A DNA stretch of 64,000 nt, taken from assembly GCA_035582835.1 (NCBI GenBank), contig JAYKAV010002486.1:553860-617859 (forward strand), written 5' to 3'. The translations under genes and the position numbers were made by a program. The notes below the pieces were generated by a model. It saw nothing but the letters and a program-made list of their open reading frames with translations, had not been told where the DNA came from and searched no databases. Numbering within the stretch: the first letter of the stretch is position 1; each line of letters starts with the position of its first letter. Origin of the DNA: Phoebastria nigripes. Taxonomy: Eukaryota > Chordata > Aves > Procellariiformes > Diomedeidae. Positions 51,401 to 60,400 of the stretch are shown piece by piece.

Positions 51401-54400
51401 CTGCCTCTGCGTATAGCAAAGCAACCCAGAGATGGCCCTACAGCAGACTGCATCCTCCTGGCTGTCAAACATGAAGCAAAAATGGTACCACTTGGACTAA
51501 TATGGGCATTTTCAAATGAGGCTAAACTGCTGATNTGCCCCAATAACCCCTTGTCCAGTTCAGCTACATTTGTATGTACTAAGGGATTTTGAAATGTGCA
51601 GGCTCCAAACCCGTAAGAATGGCAGTGCTGTGTCCTTCTGGTCTGTGGGCTGAGGGGCTATGGCCTGGTCTTACCCAAGACACATGAAGATACTGTGTGA
51701 GCCTGTAGGAGGGAAGGCCCTATGTTTCCCAAAACCACTGCTCTGTGTGTGTATAAGACCTACTTTTGCCATCATGATAGATACTACTCTCTCTGGTTTT
51801 TTGACCAGCCTTTTAAGGAAAGATGAGGTCCTTGTGTACATTATAGGTTTTCTCACTGCAAAACCAGAATGATGTTATCACCTGGATTATAACTGTGTTT
51901 TATTTATTTATGTTTGCAGGATGCGGAGTAAATTTCACCAGCCCTGCAGGTCGTATCGTCTCTCCTAACTACCCTAGTCAGTATGATAACAACTTGAACT
52001 GCAGTTATATCATAGATCAGGGACCACAGTCACTGGTGATTCTAGAGTTTGAGACTTTCCACTTGGAAGGTAACTGGTTCTTCATAATTTTAGCATATAC
52101 TATGAAGTGTAACTTCTTACTTGAAAATATACCAGTCTTCTATCATGGAAAATGGATGATGGTTTAATTTGCTGGTCCATTCTGAAAATCATTTACAGAC
52201 AAACATTTACGGAGATAGTTTCCAGGGTTCAGTTTTGCATCACTGACGGCTTCCAGAAGAGTGAAGATAGATCTCACTCGTTGAATATCTTGCAGCAATG
52301 AAGTTGGGAATTTGCCAGGTGGCTGGACTATAAGAGTGACTGTGGCCAATTTGGGTGTTTGTTCCTGTCTTTTTTTTTGCCATTGAGTCTTATAATCTTT
52401 TTGATCTTAGGCCAGCTGTTTTGCATTTCAGTGCTTCTGTTTCCCTAACTGATAAAATGGATATAAATATACTCAGGTATTATATAAGGATGTACGTACA
52501 TATAAATGTGAAACTAGGTGAAAGACTACAGTAACTGAAAACCTATAAAAGTTGTTACCCTGTATCTACCCATCAACAAAAGTCACTCTGGAGATTTTCA
52601 AAGTCGGCAGCATTTAGCCAAGAAATAACAGGTGTAATATCCTGGTCTCATTGGTGTGAATGGTAAAACTTTCCCAACTCTGATAGTATCAAATTTTTAT
52701 GGGTAGACATGTCATGATAACACAGAGGAATCAGTATGTCCAAACTACTTGGGTGGCATCACATATTTTGAGGCCATCTTAATTTGGTTCCCTTGAAGTC
52801 ACCTAGACGAAGAGATTTTTGAGTAATTTGTTACTAACCTGGGGTGCATAATNTGAATTTTTCTTCAGACCAAATCATAAAGTCAGAAAATAGACTTCCT
52901 TTATTTTCTTTTTAAGTTTGCAAACTGTTTTGAATTCAAAAGTATTCTGGTCTAAACTTAATTCAGGACTGAGACAAAGATTTTATTTGACTATGATTTT
53001 ATCTGAGACATTTTTTTAATCTCCCAATACAAACGGCTACTTTAAGAATTTTTTTTTTTTAAATGAAATGTAAACCACAGAAATTACATAATTTCTTCAT
53101 GTAGGACACATTATTATTCAGCAGACACACTAAACATTAGGCTGAATCAGATGATGCCANTTTTGACACCTCTATGAGTACATTACTGATCTGTATTCTG
53201 TCTGTGCATTCAGTTAATTTATAAATGAAGTTAAGCGTTTATTATTAAGAAGGTTAAGGCAAAGAGGTAAGTGATACAGACATAATAATAAACATAGACC
53301 TAAATAAATACTAAAAATATTCTACTTCTTGCAGGGCAATTTGCTCCTTTATTGTTATAGGCTTCCTTAGGCTACACAAACTANAAGTCCTTAGTCACAT
53401 GAAAGAAAAGAACTTTGGATATGAGCTAAAGAACATCTGGTTATAAAAGAGGAAGTATGACACTCTCCAGTAATTGATTATTAATATTTTTCACAAAATC
53501 TTAAAATATAACCCTGTAGCAAAGAGAAATTGCCTGGGTTTTAATTGGAAATAAGATTGAAACCACCATCTTGCAAACTATCATGCAGAAGTGAAAACGT
53601 ATTCNGCCATCCCACTGAATATGTTTAGCACATGTGCCTGTGGGTTTCTAGCATGAACTCCCTTAGTTCTTTTGCAAAGGCACAGCAATGTTTGGCAGCA
53701 TCTGTTAAAAACATTTCCAGCTATTCCATATGCAAGGAAGCATTGCACCTGCTTAGATTGTTGCTGAGTGTGGCCTTTAAAATCTTAACCATACTAGTAC
53801 AGATGTTCTAGATAGGGTTTTTAAAGTTTAGCTACATGTCCAATTAACATAATTTACTACCTATTTGACCTCTCAAAAGAAATCCAATTTTTTTTTCATG
53901 GTTGTTTAGTAGTGAAATGAAGTATCTAAAATAATGCCTGTAAGGCATACATATCTCATTGACTTTAACTGGTTGAGATTTTTTTTCCAGAAAATTAGAA
54001 GGCAGAAGGTAATTGGTTGTAGTGCAGTGACACATTGGTACAAAATTGAATGACTTCATGGGTTAGTCACAGATCTCTGCTGTAGAGTAGTTATGTTTTC
54101 AATTATGATGAGACGCCTGTTCTGATTATAAAGAATGACTCCAAATGAGGCAGTTAACCCACAGCAGTGATACAATGTCAGTATCTGGAACCAAATGAAC
54201 ATGACATGCATGTACTATATATTAAATATGTATTAAGCACTAAATATAGCAAGTAACAGAGAAAGAGAGAACTAGAGGAAACTGTATTTGTTGATTTTGT
54301 GATCAAAATTTAATCTAAATTGGCTGCTTCCTTGTAGGTAGAAAAATTGTTTTTACCTGACTTTGAGCCCCTGAAAATAAACATCTAATTTAGATTTATT

Positions 54401-57400
54401 CTCTAGACTTATGTCCTCCTATAGTGAAGTGAAAAAGATAGTGCTTTAAAAAAAAGCAAATGTGTTGTACAGGTGGAATGAAGGCCTCTCTCACTCTCAT
54501 TACCCATTACAGGAAGCCATAGACAATAGCTTACACAAGATACTTAAGACTTAGGCAGCAAAACATAGGCAAGATTAACCCTATGAATGGAGGTTGGCTT
54601 AGTCTCTGTAATTTCCTTGCAGCCCGAAGAATGTCTCTTCCTGTGCCAAATTGAATATGGTTACAGAACCTCTCTTTTGACTTGCCTGTTTCGTGAGGCT
54701 GCTTAGGTTGCCGTTTGCTTCTTGTAGTACCACCTACATTGTTGTGTTTGGTTATTTTATAAAGAACCAAACAAATGGGGGTGAGTTTGTTTTTTCAACC
54801 CCACTTCTGNGGCAGTGACAAATGTCATCTTCCATCTGTCCTCCCTCCTTGGATCAAAGGTCTACACAAATCTAACGTATTAGAATTAGTTAAAAACCCT
54901 TATCTATCTATCTTAGTAGACTTGCTATCTAAGAAATAATTAATCACATCCATCTTTTGTTTGTAGGCTTTATTCAGATGAACGTCCCTACAAATACACC
55001 TCTAGGACAGCTAGGGTAGTGTATTATTAAATGGCTGTAATACTCTTCAAGTATGAGTATAACATGCAATGAAGTCTGAATTCCAAATCATGGAAAATTA
55101 GGGGAAATGGATGGGGGCCTCCTGCAATATCTGCTTTTAGAATTCTGTAGTATTTATACTCTGTCCATACAAAACAACTGCATTGTGTTGATACCATGTC
55201 GACCTGAAAAATGTTTTAATAACTTGCTTATTTCTCCCTTTATTTTAAAAATGCAACTGTAATTTTGCAATCTGAGATAGGGTCACAGCTTCGTTTTGGA
55301 GTCTTCTCTATCTGCTTTCTCAGTCGTTACTAGGCAATTCAGAAAATAGACAACTTTTGCAATAGATTATTTTGAAAGAGGATATATATATATGAAAGAC
55401 TTGTAATTCCTTGCTTTCAAAATAGTATCTTGTGCTATGGAGCTGGTTAATATATTGCACAGGAGTATATATCTGCGTAATACTTTTCCTACATTAGTAA
55501 TTACTAATTGTATTACCATTTATACCAGAAGCTACAGTTGTGAACCAAACCCTCATTATTTTAAGTTTTACAAACTTTAAACAAAAAGACAGGTTCTGCC
55601 TCAATACAAAATGAAACAGAATCTACGGCTATAGACAGAGAGATGGAAAGAGGACANTGTTATTAGTGATCAGATAGTTACGGGCCCAAATTTGGTCAAG
55701 GTTTTTGTGCAGGCATCATATCAAATAAATGATTTTATGGAGAATAATGAGACTGGACAGAAATTTCTGCTAAATGGAAAGGAGACAACACAAAGGCATA
55801 TATCAAAATGTAACGTAAGGACAACTGAAGCTCTTATTATGTGAACTTTGGAGGCAGGAGTCAATGTATCAATGCTGAGCAGTACCAAGAGATGATAAAT
55901 AGAGTGCAGATAGATAACAAAAGGCCTTGAAAGCAAATACACAGAGCAATTCAAAGAAAGAAGGATACATTCATAACATCAAGCCAAATAATTGATCTCT
56001 CTCCAGCAGTATTTGGAAGAAATATTGTCAAGGCTAGAGGAATGAATGGTACAGTACCCATGTTGGAAAAATCACTATTTTTTGGGTGAGAGTCATAGGT
56101 ATGTGGAAGGATACGAATGAATTTATCTTAAAGATAATAACTGGAAACACCTGACAATATTTACATCTAGCCTGGATGTGAAGACCTAGAGAGACCCAAA
56201 TCATAGACATGGACCTAATGAGGGCAGGCAAAATGATGAGGCTGTAAAGACAGAAGATGCATGGGAAGACCTGAGGGGGGAAAAAAGCTCTCCTATTGAA
56301 TGGTTTTGTTGAGAGACACAAATAAGATTTTAGTCTGAACAGAAAGAGGCCTGGAGGAGGGAAGTAGACTTATAGGGTCATCNGCACAGAGATAGTAGTT
56401 GCATCTGTCCTTTCAAATGAGATTACATAGAGCTAATGCGGAGATAAAGAGAGAAAGACAGGAGAGGAGATGTCTCATTGAATCCTTATAGATGAATCGG
56501 AAGGCAGAATACAGTAATACCAGAAGGATGAGCAAAAGCTCTTAGTAGACAAGTTTTATGAAGAAAAACAGTGCTAGCTATGTGGAAAGTGTCTGTCAGC
56601 TCAAAGAGGATGTGGGTCTGACATCTGGCTAAGAAACGATCTCTGGAGACTCGTGAAAGCTGTTCCATTGTAGTGCAAGGGACAGAACTTGGTCTAGAAA
56701 AGATCAAAGATCATAGAATTAGAGGAAATAAACCACAGAGAAGAATTGCTGATGATGTGCTGAGTATGTGTAGAGGCTGGAAGTATGACATGAGGAGATA
56801 GGATAGAGGAATCTGAGGCTGGGGATTATTTACAGAATAATGCATTTTAGTATGGTGAGAAATTAAGGAAAAGTGTAAACAAGTGATGAGTTACAGGATA
56901 GAGATCAAACAATCATCAGTCCTGCCAGGATTCATGGGTCAAAAATTATATTGGCCCAAACAATGAGGTTTCAAAGCTAGAAATTAAGCCTTTTGCTCAC
57001 AATCCTATGTCAACCATCTTATTCTTTCCAGTGCAGCAGTTTGAAACAACATGTGACGGGTATTGTGGACCTTTGCTTTGGTTTCACTTCATGCCTTTCT
57101 CCAAAGTGGTCCAGAAAGGGACCTGAGTTGCTTTCTCAAATCTTTTCCATTCTGAAATTGCACTTGTCTCTCTTTCTTTTTTTTAAATTTCTTTGTATTT
57201 TAAAATTGATAATGTTTTTTAATTGTATCACATTATCAAGTATTCTCATAATAGAGTAGGCCATGAAGAATATTTTTAATTAATTATTTTATAATTAACA
57301 GTGTAATCTGTTATCTGATGTGGCTGGTTGTTTTCAGCTTAGTTACTCTTATTAGAGTCAGACTAGTACCATGTTTCCCTAGCGGCATAATTGTAAAACA

Positions 57401-60400
57401 TGTTAGAATATATTGTCTTCATTGAGAGAGAAAGAATTTTAAAATTAAAACTCCAGAGAGGTTCTAAAATCTATCTGGCTGCTGGGAAGACTCTGTTGTT
57501 CTTGTGAAACAGAATTATCACTCCATTCCTGTTTGTCATCCTGTTCAATACGAGTCATCGTGTTTCCTACAACACTAGGAAGCAGCTTGTTTTGACTGGA
57601 CGATCTGCAGGAATCACTCCTCTGCGATGCGAGGCTCAGTGTCCCTCCTGTTAAATTTAGATCATTCCCAATTAATCCTTTGCAGTTTAAGTAACAGCCC
57701 TATTGCTGCTAATGGATTGCTAAACATGATAACTTAACCTCAATAAACATGTGGCACCCCTGTTTCCATTGTGCTTGTAAATGATGAATAAAAAGACAAA
57801 GAAAACACCAAGTTGTTCTATAAGCCTAACAACTAATGAAGCTTGGTTTTCAGTAGATGTGTACTGTGTTTTTCACTGACAGCATTAATCCAGCTTCCTT
57901 GTATAAGCCATGTGGCTCCCTTCTTGCTCCCACATGATACCCAACCTCTCTAGCTCCCACCATACATCCCGTGGTGGCACCACCCTGGGTACCACTAACT
58001 TCTCCCCGTGCCCATGGCTCCCAGCTGGCTCTGAGCTCCCAGGGTGCTCAGCGGATCTCTGCCCAAACTCACAGCCCTTATGCTGAAAGCACAGCTTGTC
58101 CTTCTTTGGGGACATTCCTCTGGCACTCTAACTCAGCCACTGACCTTCATGAAACTTATATGAACTTAATTCATTTGAGATCTCTCGTCTTAGTCGAATC
58201 TGGTTGCAAATGGTGAGGTGGCTAGAAAGTCAGGAAGGTAGGGCAGGGAGTCAGAGAGGATGGCTTGATCCTCCAGAAAACTAACTGCAAATGAGAAAGT
58301 AAAATGCAATGGGAAGAAAATGTAGAATGCTACATTCCCCATTTCTGTGTTTCTTAGTGCTTCTGAATGGGCAGGTTTTCACTCACCCTAATATCTGTAA
58401 CAATTTGCCCCCTAAAGCAGATTGCTCCTGAAAATCATTGTTTCTTTTCCTATTGCTCAGTCACCTCCAAATCTCCACTGACTGCCACAGTTACAGCATT
58501 TCACTGGCAAACTGAAAGATTGAATTTACATTTTTTTGTCTTCTGAGTCAAGCTGAAGAATCTGGGGTTTGGTACTCCGAAGTTTGAGGGAATTCAGAGA
58601 GAAAGAAGTCAGCTCTGAAACATGTTAATGTATGGACTATTTTTTCATTTTCCCAAATTCTCACTCTTAATGATTTAAAATTACCTGCACTGAGTTCTGA
58701 CTTCTATATTAGGGGAAAGAAATACAAGGTAGTTGGTTGCCTGTAACAGAAGGTGCATTGCTTTGATCTGCAGAGGAGATCCATGCTTTTGTCAGGTCCT
58801 CTCATCTCCTCATAGATGGTGTTCACTTAACTATGAACTCCCAAGAACTCAAGGGGCCTGGAGCCTTTTCCAGATGATAGGATGTGTTGAATGAGACCAG
58901 TCTGATGTCTTATATACAAAGACTCTCTGCCTTTTTTTGCCTCAGTTTTTCTGCATGTTAAAAATTGATGTTTGCTTCCTCAGCAAGCAAATGAGATCCC
59001 GAGATCCTAGAATGGAAAGTAATACAAAATTTATTTCTTATCCTGTGTGAGGTCTATATACTTGCAGCTCAGTAAATCACATGGAAAATATGCTGCTAAT
59101 ACTTCTACATTATATGTCCATGCAGCTCCAGCACTCTTGAGCAGAATTTGTCTTTATGATGGAGTAAGCATCTACAGTGGGACCAGGGTTACCCTGCATC
59201 CTCTCATCACACTCTGTGGTAATGAGCTCCCTGTCCCAGTCAGCGTCTTTGGACCTATGCTGCTCAACTTCTACACTGACTCTCACATTGCAGGCTTTGG
59301 ATTCCAGGCGAGATACAGAGCAATTGGTGAGTAGCCACTGCCCTGTGCTTTAGGTGGTGGAAATATTCCAGCTGGATAATGGTTCAGCACAGGAAATGTT
59401 GTACCTCATTTTGGGAATACCTTAGATGGATGTAGATGGTTTATATTCCCTCTGCACGTGCCCAAAAGAGCTCTCATGACCAGGACATGGGACTGTTTTG
59501 TGCGTGTTGTCACTGACTGATGTGTTATCTCACAATTCTCATTTCAAGACACTACATGGGGCCAAGTCAGGAACTGAAACACTTTTTCTTTGCTGTAGAA
59601 AAGAAATGCAACCCATTTGGGCATGGTTTTGGTTTGGTTTGGTTTGGTTTGGTTTGGTTTTTTACAATGTTTAAAGAGAAACATCACCAGTTATTTAACT
59701 GAGATCATTTAAAAGATTTGATAACATACAGGAGAATGGTCTGATTCTGTTATACTAAAACAACATTATACAACATGGGAACCAGAACAGGATCTTTAAA
59801 TGGACCCACCTATATGCCTCCATTTGATGACCCTCTTGCACTGCCAGGTATTAATGTAAATAAAAATTGGGATCTAGATATATTTTTATTTTTTAATAAA
59901 TGTTTTCACCAAAACTTTTTGTCATTGACATGAGATCTCTTTTGTTTTAAAGAGGAAATATGTATTGGAAAAAGAAGTTTCCAACTGAGTTTAGAATTTA
60001 CATCTGCACAAATATAAATAGCCCAAAAGATTAGTTTTATTTTCAAAACCAATTTTAATATTTTCTAGTTTTAACTTGTAAAGACAGTACTTTGATTTTT
60101 GAAAGCTATTTCATTTTCTATCTGCAGAGAAAAGTGTGAGTTCTTAACTTTGGTATTTCCCTTAATGCATTCCTCATGTTCAAAGCCACAGCAAAAAGCA
60201 TAAGGCTAAATTCTTTATATAAAATAAATGGCCTGATACAGATGAGACAGAGGGCACTGAGAAATGACAATGTGCAGTTACTCATGGAAAAGACCTTCAT
60301 AACTCACTGAAGTCAGTTGCTGCTATCTGACTTGTGACTTCTGACATTTGAGAAACATGACTGCAGCCTTATTAGCTTGTTGTTGTATACAAAGCAGATT

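Larger units (their letters stand above)
52070..59125 (+). other. CUBN: CUBN intron within CUB22, longest in window
   Basis: 7,056 bp, very AT-rich in 52.8-57.3 kb. It holds a MIR-like relic (52385-52485) and the probable ancient repeat (55690-56900). No CUB exon is missing: the frames before and after join into a complete domain. Confidence 0.88.

Noticed and set aside
56710..56725. GATCATAGAATTAGAGG as a reverse-strand CR1 end
   Set aside because: Match too short, and no CR1 body on either side.
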